Source: an uncultured Anaerocolumna sp.
GTDB taxonomy: Bacteria > Bacillota > Clostridia > Lachnospirales > Lachnospiraceae
DNA length: 12,304 bases
Direction: 5' to 3'
Assembly (NCBI GenBank): GCA_937901695.1
Contig: CALDJN010000210.1
Span: 1 to 12,304 of the forward strand
The position numbers were made by a program, and so were the translations under genes. Shown here in pieces: positions 5,566-12,304 of the stretch. Each line of letters opens with the position of its first letter. The stretch's first letter is position 1. The notes below the pieces were generated by a model. That model did not search any database and was not told the DNA's origin. It worked only from the letters and a program-made list of their open reading frames with translations.

Positions 5566-6282
5566 ATGGGTGTAATTATGAAGAAATTAGACATGCTATA
5601 TGAAGGAAAAGCCAAAAAGGTATTTACTACAGACGCCAAGGATGTATATATTGTAGATTACAAAGATGATGCAACTGCATTTAATGGTTTAAAAAAGGGA
5701 ACCATTGTAGGAAAAGGTGTTATAAATAATAGAATGTCCAACCATTTATTCATGCTTCTTGAAAAAGAAGGGGTTCCAACTCACTTTATTGAAGAATTAA
5801 GTGAGAGGGAGACTGCTGTAAAGAAGGTAGAAATTGTACCTTTAGAAGTTATTATCCGTAATTTTTCAGCAGGAAGTTTTGCTAAAAAACTAGGAATTGA
5901 AGAAGGAAGAAAGCTCCTTACACCTACCTTAGAGTTTAGTTATAAGAATGATGATTTAGGGGACCCAATGATTAATGATTATTATGCTATTGCCCTTGGA
6001 TTAGCAACAAAAGATGAAGTTGACAGAATTTCAGAACTTGCGTTTAAAGTAAATGAAGTTTTAAAGAAGTATTTTGCTGAATGTGGAATTGAATTAATCG
6101 ATTTTAAAATAGAGTTTGGAAGATATAAGGGTGAAATTATCTTAGCCGATGAAATCTCTCCTGATACTTGTAGATTATGGGATATTAACACCCATGAAAA
6201 ATTAGATAAAGATCGTTTTAGAAGGGACTTAGGTAATGTAGAAGGGGCATATCAGGAAGTATTCAAACGTTTAGGTCTATAG
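5566..6282 (+). CDS. purC: Phosphoribosylaminoimidazole-succinocarboxamide synthase (SAICAR synthetase)
   Basis: A 238-residue cytosolic enzyme that joins CAIR to aspartate using ATP. Family signatures are LYEGKAKKVF near the N-terminus (the ATP-binding glycine-rich loop), YKDDATAFNGLKKGTI, EVIIRNFSAGSFAKKLGI, and LIDFKIEFGRYKGEIILADEISPDTCRLWD near residues 168-200. Length matches the short bacterial form. The start is uncertain: ATG 5566 has GAGG 4 bp upstream, while the in-frame ATG 5578 (MKKLDMLYEGK) has GGTG 5 bp upstream and is equally usual for the family. The last three codons and the stop belong to a 64-bp unit repeated downstream. First gene of a purC-purF-purB group. Confidence 0.95.
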   Translation: MGVIMKKLDMLYEGKAKKVFTTDAKDVYIVDYKDDATAFNGLKKGTIVGKGVINNRMSNHLFMLLEKEGVPTHFIEELSERETAVKKVEIVPLEVIIRNFSAGSFAKKLGIEEGRKLLTPTLEFSYKNDDLGDPMINDYYAIALGLATKDEVDRISELAFKVNEVLKKYFAECGIELIDFKIEFGRYKGEIILADEISPDTCRLWDINTHEKLDKDRFRRDLGNVEGAYQEVFKRLGL

Positions 6283-6426
6283 ATAGCTATTTAGAAGCGT
6301 GTTACGTTTAATAAGGAAGTTGAAGTAAAATAGTTTAGGTCTATAGATGGTTATTTAGAAGCGTATTACATTTAATAAGGAAATTAAAGTAAGTTAGCTT
6401 AGGCTTATAGATGGCTATTTAGAAAG
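6271..6426 (+). repeat. 64-bp tandem repeat joining purC to purF
   Basis: Units start at 6271, 6335 and 6399; the third is cut off after about 28 bp, where the purF ribosome binding site begins. The first two agree at about 55 of 64 bases. The unit opens with TTAGGTCTATAG, which in copy 1 is the real end of purC (Leu-Gly-Leu-stop), so the duplication captured the purC 3' end. Each full copy also holds an AATAAGGAA Shine-Dalgarno-like word with no start codon after it. Confidence 0.9.
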
Positions 6427-6433
6427 GGACAGT

Positions 6434-7873
6434 ATGAAGAATAATATAGAAAGTGCCTATATTTCCGAAGGAATTCACGAAGAATGCGGTGTGTTTGGTA
6501 TCTATGATTTTGATGGAAATGATGTTGCCTCTTCCATATACTATGGACTATTTGCTCTTCAACATAGAGGACAGGAAAGCTGTGGTATTGCCGTAAATGA
6601 TACCAATGGACCTAAAGGAATAGTGAAAGCCGTTAAGGGTATGGGACTGGTCAATGAAGTATTTACCCCTGATAGTTTTGAAAAGTTATCAGGAAACATA
6701 GGTGTAGGACATGTAAGATATTCTACCGCTGGTGGCAGTACTCCGGAAAATACCCAACCTTTGGTTTTAAATTATGTAAAAGGAACTTTGGCCTTAGCAC
6801 ATAATGGAAACCTGGTCAATGCATTGGAATTAAGAGACGAACTAGCTTATACTGGTGCTATTTTTCAAACTACCATTGATTCCGAAGTGATTGCATACCT
6901 GATTGCCAGAGAACGTCTGAAGGCAGTTAGCGTAGAGGAAGCAATTAAGAAAACTATGGAAAAGTTAAAGGGTGCCTATTCCCTTGTAATTATGAGTACA
7001 AAAAAGTTAATTGGTGCCAGAGATCCCTTTGGATTTAAGCCATTGTGTATCGGAAAAAGAGACAATGCTTATGTTTTAGCTTCGGAAAGTTGCGCTTTGG
7101 ATGCAGTAGATGCAGAATTTATAAGAGATGTAGAGCCAGGCGAAGTTGTTATGATAGATGAAGAAGGTATTCATTCTGATACTTCTTTGGTGCAGCCTAA
7201 GAAAGCAAAATGTATATTTGAATATATTTATTTTGCAAGACCAGATAGTCACATAGATAATGTCAGTGTGTACAATTCCAGAATCATGGCAGGAAGATTG
7301 TTAGCACAAATCCATCCGGTAGAAGCAGATTTAGTTGTTGGTGTACCAGACTCCGGTAATGCAGCAGCTATGGGCTATTCTTTTGAATCAGGTATTCAGT
7401 ATGCTACTGCATTTGTAAAGAATAGCTACGTAGGACGGACATTTATTAAACCAAAGCAAGCCTTGAGAGAATCCAGTGTTCGAATCAAATTAAATGTATT
7501 GTCTGATGTAGTAAAAGGAAAACGTGTGGTTATGATAGACGATTCCATTGTTAGGGGTACTACCAGCGAAAGAATTGTTAGAATGCTTAAGAATGCTGGA
7601 GCTACTGAAGTTCACGTAAGAATTAGTTCTCCACCATTCTTACATCCATGTTATTTTGGAACGGATGTACCTTCTGGTGATCAGTTAATTGCTCATAATA
7701 ATACAGTGGAACAGATTTGTGAAATTATTGGAGCAGATTCCCTTGAATATCTTAGCGTAGATCGATTAAGTGAGTTAATTAATGGGGATAAAGGGTATTG
7801 TGATGCTTGCTTTACAGGAAATTATCCTATTGAACAACCGAAGCAGGACATTCGTGGGGACTATGAGAGATAA
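6434..7873 (+). CDS. purF: Amidophosphoribosyltransferase (glutamine PRPP amidotransferase)
   Basis: A 479-residue enzyme for the first committed step of purine synthesis, PRPP plus glutamine to phosphoribosylamine. The class II glutaminase domain begins at Cys18 (EECGVFGIY) after a 17-residue leader, expected to be removed so that Cys becomes N-terminal. The PRPP loop is VVMIDDSIVRGTTS (residues 365-378). The four ligands of the Bacillus-type [4Fe-4S] cluster are all present: Cys260, Cys406, Cys456 and Cys459, spaced 146, 50 and 3, against 146, 55 and 3 in the B. subtilis enzyme as I recall it. The cluster makes that enzyme oxygen-labile, and the leader is cleaved after assembly. AAAGGGA (6422-6428) lies 5 bp before the start. 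Confidence 0.97.
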   Translation: MKNNIESAYISEGIHEECGVFGIYDFDGNDVASSIYYGLFALQHRGQESCGIAVNDTNGPKGIVKAVKGMGLVNEVFTPDSFEKLSGNIGVGHVRYSTAGGSTPENTQPLVLNYVKGTLALAHNGNLVNALELRDELAYTGAIFQTTIDSEVIAYLIARERLKAVSVEEAIKKTMEKLKGAYSLVIMSTKKLIGARDPFGFKPLCIGKRDNAYVLASESCALDAVDAEFIRDVEPGEVVMIDEEGIHSDTSLVQPKKAKCIFEYIYFARPDSHIDNVSVYNSRIMAGRLLAQIHPVEADLVVGVPDSGNAAAMGYSFESGIQYATAFVKNSYVGRTFIKPKQALRESSVRIKLNVLSDVVKGKRVVMIDDSIVRGTTSERIVRMLKNAGATEVHVRISSPPFLHPCYFGTDVPSGDQLIAHNNTVEQICEIIGADSLEYLSVDRLSELINGDKGYCDACFTGNYPIEQPKQDIRGDYER

Positions 7874-7892
7874 TCATTAGCCTAATATACAT

Positions 7893-8127
7893 ATGTCATT
7901 GCTCAAAAAGGGAAACATAGCAAGCAACTCCCACTGAGTTTGTTTATGTCAGCGAGTAAGCTCAGGGTGGCAGAATTATCATGCAATAACCTTTCATTTA
8001 CTGTGGCGATGCTAAGTATGATACTTCTAAGAGAAATTTAGCGAAGTTGAATTTTCCGAAGAGTCTCCAGATTTGGATGGGATTTTTCACGAATTCAGCT
8101 TTGCTGAATTTACATTAAGAATGGCAT
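7893..8127. repeat. Palindromic intergenic element, copy C (decayed, possibly composite)
   Basis: The purF-purB gap holds ATGTCATT (7893-7900) and near-complementary AATGGCAT (8120-8127) at its edges. Inside, AAATTTAGCGAAGTTGAATT (8034-8053) is an inverted partner of AATTCAGCTTTGCTGAATTT (8092-8111), itself an 8-bp hairpin, flanking GAAGAGTCTCC (8058-8068) and GGGATTTTTC (8079-8088), worn copies of GAAGAATC/GATTCTTC. CTCAGGGTGGCAG (7961-7973) looks like a CCACCCTGAG variant of the end motif, so two nested copies may be present. No gene is seen in 7874-8158. Confidence 0.6.
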
Positions 8128-8158
8128 ATAGTTAAATAAATCAAATCAGGAGGTTCTC

Positions 8159-9592
8159 ATGAGCAACGATAATTATGTAAGTCCTTTATCTGAACGATAT
8201 GCCAGTAAAGAGATGCAATATATTTTCTCACCGGATAAAAAATTTAGAACTTGGAGAAGATTGTGGATTGCCTTGGCAGAGGCAGAAAAAGAACTTGGAT
8301 TGAATATTACAGACGAACAAATTGAGGAATTAAAAAAACATCGGGATGATATTAATTATGATGTGGCGAAGATAAAAGAAGCTGAAGTGCGTCATGATGT
8401 TATGTCCCATGTATATGCTTACGGAGTGCAATGTCCGAAAGCAAAAGGAATTATTCATTTGGGTGCCACCTCCTGCTATGTTGGCGATAATACAGACATT
8501 ATCATAATGACAGAAGGGCTAAAGTTAATTAAGAAGAAGCTGGTAAATGTTATGAATTTACTTTCTTATTTTGCAAATGAGCATAAAGGATTACCAACTT
8601 TGGCATTTACTCATTTTCAACCAGCCCAGCCCACAACAGTTGGAAAGAGAGCTGCATTATGGCTAATGGAATTAAAATTAGATTATGATGATATTTCCTA
8701 TCTTATCGAAACCATGCGTTTACTTGGCTCCAAAGGAACCACTGGTACTCAGGCAAGCCTTCTGGAATTATTTGATGGGGATCAGGAACGTGTTAAGAAA
8801 TTAGATCAATTAATTGCAGATAAAATGGGATTTGCAGGGTGCTTCCCAGTATCCGGTCAGACCTATTCCCGTAAAGTGGATACCAGAGTGCTTAATGTAC
8901 TTGCAGGAATTGCAGCCAGTGCACATAAATTTTCTAATGATATTCGTTTATTACAACATCTAAAAGAAATAGAAGAACCATTTGAAAAGAAGCAGATAGG
9001 TTCCTCCGCTATGGCTTATAAACGTAATCCTATGAGAAGTGAAAGAATTGCTTCTTTGGCAAATTATGTAATGGTGGATGCCCTAAATCCAGCATTCACT
9101 TCTTCTACCCAGTGGTTTGAGAGAACCTTAGATGATTCTGCCAATAAAAGAATTAGTATACCGGAAGCCTTTCTGGCTGTGGATGGCATATTAGACTTAT
9201 ACATGAACATTGTGGATGGACTTGTGGTATATCCCAAAGTTATTCGCAAACATCTTATGGCAGAGCTTCCATTTATGGCAACAGAGAATATTATGATGGA
9301 TGCAGTAAAAGCTGGTGGTGACAGACAGGAATTACATGAAAGAATTCGTGTATTGTCTATGGAAGCTGGCAAGAATATTAAAGAAAATGGTTTGGATAAT
9401 AACCTGCTTGAACTAATTGCAGCAGATCCATCCTTTCACTTGACTTTAGAAGAACTTCAAAAAGCCATGGATCCGGCAAAATATACAGGAAGAGCAGAGC
9501 AGCAGGTAGAAGAATTCTTAACGGAAGTAATTCAACCAATTTTGGATGAAAATAAATCAGAATTAGGTTTGAAAGCAGATATAAAAGTCTGA
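8159..9592 (+). CDS. purB: Adenylosuccinate lyase, animal/eukaryotic-like form
   Basis: A 477-residue member of the fumarase/aspartase superfamily. It removes fumarate from SAICAR and from adenylosuccinate, so it acts twice: directly after PurC and in AMP formation. Visible motifs are RHDVMSHVYAYG, HLGATSCYVGDNTD, THFQPAQPTTVGKR (with the conserved His) and the signature loop GSSAMAYKRNPMRSER (residues 281-296) with the catalytic Ser candidate Ser283. Ala286 replaces the Pro common in this loop. Length and many blocks (SPLSERYASKEM, FSxxxKFRTWRxLWxALAEAE, STQWFERTLDDSANKRI) recall animal ADSL far more than the 431-residue B. subtilis PurB. AGGAGG at 8148-8153 sets the start. Confidence 0.95.
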   Translation: MSNDNYVSPLSERYASKEMQYIFSPDKKFRTWRRLWIALAEAEKELGLNITDEQIEELKKHRDDINYDVAKIKEAEVRHDVMSHVYAYGVQCPKAKGIIHLGATSCYVGDNTDIIIMTEGLKLIKKKLVNVMNLLSYFANEHKGLPTLAFTHFQPAQPTTVGKRAALWLMELKLDYDDISYLIETMRLLGSKGTTGTQASLLELFDGDQERVKKLDQLIADKMGFAGCFPVSGQTYSRKVDTRVLNVLAGIAASAHKFSNDIRLLQHLKEIEEPFEKKQIGSSAMAYKRNPMRSERIASLANYVMVDALNPAFTSSTQWFERTLDDSANKRISIPEAFLAVDGILDLYMNIVDGLVVYPKVIRKHLMAELPFMATENIMMDAVKAGGDRQELHERIRVLSMEAGKNIKENGLDNNLLELIAADPSFHLTLEELQKAMDPAKYTGRAEQQVEEFLTEVIQPILDENKSELGLKADIKV

Positions 9593-9610
9593 TTGCTAAA
9601 TGAATAACAA

Positions 9611-9736
9611 TGTCATTCTGAACACAAAATTTTGCAGTTGAATTGGAGAGAATTGGGAAAATGCGGTTTATCGGGATTCTTTTTAAGAAATTCGGCTTAT
9701 AAATGGATATGGCTTTGCCAATTTATGTTCAGAATG
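9611..9736. repeat. Palindromic intergenic element, copy D
   Basis: The outer arms CATTCTGAACA (9614-9624) and TGTTCAGAATG (9726-9736) are an 11-bp perfect inverted repeat. The interior is decayed: GGGATTCTTT (9673-9682) keeps the GATTCTTC word, and AAATTCGGC (9688-9696) can pair with GCCAATTT (9717-9724). It starts 18 bp after the purB stop. No gene is seen from 9593 to 9875. Confidence 0.75.
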
Positions 9737-9799
9737 GCTCTTTTCTATTTTGGGCTATTTGAAACATTTAGCAGTACTTCTTTGTTTTTTCTCTAATAA

Positions 9800-9828
9800 T
9801 TGTATTGATTTTGATATTATGTTAAAAT
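9800..9828 (+). promoter_or_regulatory. Candidate sigma-A promoter of the DUF5662-like gene
   Basis: TTGTAT (9800-9805), a 17-bp spacer and TAAAAT (9823-9828). A second choice, TTGATT (9805-9810) with TATAAT (9830-9835), has a 19-bp spacer. Either would start transcription about 35-45 bp before the gene at 9876 and after element D. Confidence 0.35.
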
Positions 9829-9875
9829 ATATAATATTGAGGGAAGCTGGGGTGTTACGAATTGGAGAGGTGAAC

Positions 9876-10469
9876 ATGAAATGGCTACAGCATTTAAAAA
9901 CGATTAATCATCATAAGTGGTTAGTCATGAAGTATTGTTTTCGAGCAGGTTTATATAAACAAGGAATTCTTCATGATTTGTCCAAATATTCTCCGGTTGA
10001 ATTCTTAGTTGGTGCTAAATACTTTCAAGGAAATCAAAGCCCTAATAATGCGGAACGAATCGATAAAGGCTATAGTTCTGCCTGGTTACATCATAAAGGA
10101 AGAAACAAACATCATTTGGAATACTGGATTGATTATAGCTTAGAATCAAATAAACCTATGACAGGTACCAGAATGCCTGTTAAATATGTGGTTGAAATGT
10201 TTTGTGACCGTCTTGCAGCCTGTAAGAATTATAATAAAGAAAAATACAGTGACGGAGACCCTCTGGCATATTTTGAATCATCGAAGGAACACTATTTAAT
10301 TCATGAAGATACAAAAAATCTGCTTTATCAATTACTTAAGATGTTAAAGGAGCAGGGTGAAGATGCTACTTTTCATTATATAAAGACACAAGTATTACCA
10401 AAAGGATATAAGGTTTTAAAAAACAGTGATGCCACAAAGAGGCATTATGTCGGGAAGTGTGAAAGTTAA
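9876..10469 (+). CDS. DUF5662-like protein, putative metal-binding helical domain
   Basis: A 197-residue soluble protein resembling the uncharacterised DUF5662 family. It is rich in conserved-looking His and Asp: HHKW (residues 12-15), ILHDLSKYSPVEF (31-43), LHHKGRNKHHLEYW (71-84) and EMFCDRLAA (108-115). The HD pair (His33-Asp34), the later His pairs and Asp111 resemble an HD-type metal site, so a phosphohydrolase-like role is possible, but this is inference. The ATG at 9876 is preferred over an upstream in-frame ATG at 9750 because GAGAGGTGAA (9864-9873) lies directly before it and the 42 extra residues would translate promoter-like sequence. Probable first gene of a small operon with the next three. 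Confidence 0.75.
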   Translation: MKWLQHLKTINHHKWLVMKYCFRAGLYKQGILHDLSKYSPVEFLVGAKYFQGNQSPNNAERIDKGYSSAWLHHKGRNKHHLEYWIDYSLESNKPMTGTRMPVKYVVEMFCDRLAACKNYNKEKYSDGDPLAYFESSKEHYLIHEDTKNLLYQLLKMLKEQGEDATFHYIKTQVLPKGYKVLKNSDATKRHYVGKCES

Positions 10470-10535
10470 GGTTTTTACATGGCAAATTTGTACTTGCGCT
10501 TAAATTCGCAGGCTTTGGAAGTATGGAGGATTTCT

Positions 10536-10814
10536 ATGGAATTTAAATATGAAAGTAATCGAATCTATATGAATAATGATCAGGGGGTTACTATTGCAGA
10601 AGTTACTTTCCCTAATGTAAAAGATAAGATTGTAGATATTAATCATACCTATGTTGACGACTCTCTAAGGGGACAAGGTGTTGCCGGCAAACTGATGATA
10701 GAAGCAGCCCAACAACTAAGAAAAGAAGGGAAAAAGGCTATCCTTACTTGTCCCTATGCAGTTAGCTGGTTTAGCAAGAATAAAGAATATGATGATATTT
10801 TAGAAGAGAAATAG
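10536..10814 (+). CDS. Short GNAT-fold N-acetyltransferase (YjdJ-like, COG2388 type)
   Basis: A 92-residue protein of the minimal GNAT group. DINHTYVDDSLRGQGVAGKLM (residues 34-54) contains the acetyl-CoA loop R45-GQGVAG, and ILTCPYAVSWFSKNKEYDDIL (69-89) is the typical C-terminal block. Such proteins lack the first part of the full GNAT fold, and the substrate is unknown. GGAGGA (10525-10530) 5 bp upstream selects this ATG over an in-frame ATG at 10479, which lacks a good site and would add 19 residues. It follows the DUF5662-like gene by 66 bp. Confidence 0.85.
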   Translation: MEFKYESNRIYMNNDQGVTIAEVTFPNVKDKIVDINHTYVDDSLRGQGVAGKLMIEAAQQLRKEGKKAILTCPYAVSWFSKNKEYDDILEEK

Positions 10815-10840
10815 TTAATAAAGGAATAGTTAATAAAGGA
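10811..10840 (+). repeat. 15-bp tandem duplication containing a stop codon and ribosome binding site
   Basis: ATAGTTAATAAAGGA occurs at 10811-10825 and again at 10826-10840, followed by ATAGCA and the next ATG. The first copy carries the stop of the acetyltransferase gene (10812-10814). Both carry AAAGGA; the second lies 6 bp before the start at 10847 and is the working site. Confidence 0.9.
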
Positions 10841-10846
10841 ATAGCA

Positions 10847-11188
10847 ATGAATATACAAATATTTGGAAAACAAAAATGTTTTGATACTAAAAAAGCTGAA
10901 AGATATTTTAAAGAAAGAAATATTAAGTACCAATATGTCGATTTGGGTAAATACGGTATGAGCCCTGGTGAATACAAAAGTATAAAATCTGCAGCAGGGG
11001 ATTTTCATTTGTTAATAGATGAAAATTCAAAAGAATATGAAGATAATTTTATAAAATATTTATCAGATGATGCAGATAAGGAAGAAAAACTGTTAGAACA
11101 TCAAAAGATGTTTAAAACTCCTATTGTGAGAAATGGAAAACAAGTAACCATAGGTTATCGACCGGAAGTATGGAAGACATGGAATTAA
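10847..11188 (+). CDS. ArsC/Spx-family thioredoxin-fold protein
   Basis: A 113-residue protein with the ArsC/Spx fold. MNIQIFGKQKCFDTKKAERYF has the single Cys11 at the active-site turn. Thr91-Pro92 (KTPIVRNGK) is the cis-Pro loop, followed by IGYRPEVWKTW, a typical family ending. Cys11 is followed by FDT, so there is neither the CxxC of Spx nor a second Cys anywhere. An arsenate-reductase call is therefore unsafe: it may work with glutathione- or thiol-like partners or be a non-catalytic regulator. It lies 32 bp after the acetyltransferase gene and 21 bp before the LysR gene, in an apparent operon. Confidence 0.85.
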   Translation: MNIQIFGKQKCFDTKKAERYFKERNIKYQYVDLGKYGMSPGEYKSIKSAAGDFHLLIDENSKEYEDNFIKYLSDDADKEEKLLEHQKMFKTPIVRNGKQVTIGYRPEVWKTWN

Positions 11189-11209
11189 TGATGTAAGGGG
11201 GAGAGAGAC

Positions 11210-12091
11210 ATGAATGTGAATTTGGAATATTATAAGATATTCTATTATGTAACCAAATGCGGCAGCTTTACCGCAGCAGCAGAAGAACTGTGTATCTCTC
11301 AACCTGCAGTTAGCCAGGCAATTAAATTGTTAGAGAATAACTTAGGCAGCAGTCTATACATTCGTACCCAAAAAGGTGTCAAACTTACTCCGGAGGGTGA
11401 AGTATTATTTTCCTATATCTCACGTGGTTATGATACTATGATGTTAGGCGAAACAAAGTTTAAAAAAATGATAGATTTGGAGACTGGTGAAATCAGAATT
11501 GGGGCAAGTGATATGACACTTCAATTTTATTTGCTTAAATTTCTGGAAGAGTTTCATATGAAATATCCTAACATTAAAGTAACCGTAACCAATGGACCAA
11601 CTCCCGAGACCTTGGAATATTTATATGAGGGTAAGATTGATTTTGGTGTTGTAAGTGCACCCTTTCAAGCAAAACCGGAAGTGCATATAAAAGAAGTTCA
11701 GTCAATTAAGGATGTATTCGTTGGAGGAAAGGGTTTTAAAGCTTTACAGGATAAGGAACTTGAATATAAGGATTTAGAGCAGTTGCCTATTATTTGTTTA
11801 GAAAAGAACACGAGTACCAGAGCATATATGGATGAATATCTAAAGGAAAATGGAGTAGTACTGGAACCAGAATTTGAATTGGCAACCAGTGATATTATAG
11901 TCCAGTTTACTTTAAGGAACCTTGGAATTGGTTCTGTTGTAAGAAACTTTGCTGAAAAATATATCGGCAGTGGAGAATTATTTGAATTAAAATTTAAGAA
12001 AGAGATTCCACATAGGAATTTTTGCATTGTAACAAGTGATAAAAATCCTATATCCACTGCAGCAAAAGAATTATTAGGTATGCTTATTTAG
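11210..12091 (+). CDS. LysR-family transcriptional regulator
   Basis: A 293-residue DNA-binding regulator. The winged helix-turn-helix covers about residues 4-62, with FTAAAEELCISQPAVSQAIKLLENNLG (20-46) as the recognition region and LYIRTQKGVKLTPEGE as the wing. The rest is a periplasmic-binding-like effector domain starting at GEIRIGASD (about residue 93). GGGGGAGAG (11197-11205) precedes the start. It is unusual in lying downstream of and in the same direction as its neighbours rather than divergent from a target, so the regulated gene and ligand cannot be guessed. The CysB/CysL-like group is possible. Confidence 0.93.
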   Translation: MNVNLEYYKIFYYVTKCGSFTAAAEELCISQPAVSQAIKLLENNLGSSLYIRTQKGVKLTPEGEVLFSYISRGYDTMMLGETKFKKMIDLETGEIRIGASDMTLQFYLLKFLEEFHMKYPNIKVTVTNGPTPETLEYLYEGKIDFGVVSAPFQAKPEVHIKEVQSIKDVFVGGKGFKALQDKELEYKDLEQLPIICLEKNTSTRAYMDEYLKENGVVLEPEFELATSDIIVQFTLRNLGIGSVVRNFAEKYIGSGELFELKFKKEIPHRNFCIVTSDKNPISTAAKELLGMLI

Positions 12092-12104
12092 ATAATGTAA
12101 GGGT

Positions 12105-12304
12105 ATGGCTGCAATAAGGAAGGGACAACAGCAATGGCAAGGGTACAACAATAGGAAGGATTCCACTGCAATGGTAAGACTGTAAAACTGCAATAGAAAG
12201 GGTAATAATGGTAATAAAAGAAGGATATAACAGCAACAGAAAGTCTGCGAAGTAATAAGAAGGATATAACGGGCAACAGAAAGGCTGCAAAGTAATAAGA
12301 AGGA
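12105..12304. repeat. Degenerate ~20-bp and ~39-bp purine-rich tandem repeats, running off the window
   Basis: From 12105 a GCAAT-R-G-N-AAGG motif recurs at 12111, 12131, about 12148, 12168 and 12190, giving a loose 20-bp step. From 12220 a cleaner unit starting GAAGGATATAAC repeats at 12220 and 12259, with a third start at 12299, steps of 39 and 40 bp. Stops occur in all plus frames, and the open minus-strand frames look like low-complexity translation with no family features. The array continues past the edge. Confidence 0.8.

Noticed and set aside
10847..11188. Calling this protein an arsenate reductase (arsC)
   Set aside because: No ars genes are nearby, and the resolving cysteines are absent.
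12084..12290. Two overlapping minus-strand open frames with Tyr/Ser/Pro/Leu-rich proteins
   Set aside because: They are low-complexity translations of the purine-rich repeat array with no start signal or recognisable domain.

Overview
The window reads as low-GC, spore-forming Clostridia chromosome, most likely Lachnospiraceae-like. The basis is AT-rich sequence, strong AGGAGG-type ribosome binding sites, an alpha/beta-type small acid-soluble spore protein, an AddA-type nuclease, and Hsp33 and PurF of the Firmicutes type. The genus is inference. All genes are on the plus strand. I see no rRNA, tRNA, CRISPR array, transposase or prophage.

Layout. Positions 1-338 hold the 3' end of addA (recombinational repair). 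Positions 339-930 are a repeat-rich gap built on a CATTCTGAG/GAAGAATC palindrome. Positions 931-2060 hold a spore-protein gene overlapping a diacylglycerol/lipid-kinase gene. Positions 2119-2907 hold a HisA of the eukaryotic type, away from any his operon, followed by a class I methyltransferase (2939-3835). A short gap packed with hairpins (3849-4032) leads to hslO/Hsp33 (4048-4926). After a 640-bp gap with four kinds of repeat come purC, purF and purB (5566-9592), three enzymes of de novo purine synthesis: PurF opens the pathway, PurC makes SAICAR, and PurB acts after PurC and again at the AMP branch. A third block (9876-12091) holds a DUF5662-like protein, a tiny GNAT acetyltransferase, an ArsC/Spx-fold protein and a LysR regulator. 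The window ends inside another purine-rich tandem repeat.

The genes are mostly ordinary housekeeping. The unusual signal is between them: nearly every intergenic gap over 100 bp carries its own direct or inverted repeat, with periods of 15, 20, 23, 34, about 39, 64 and 71 bp. Four gaps carry decayed copies of one palindromic family. In the first gap the two end motifs of that palindrome have been separately amplified into tandem arrays. Two enzymes (HisA and PurB) look closer to eukaryotic-type than to Bacillus-type versions. I found no convincing new defence or metabolic system; the repeat biology is the best lead.
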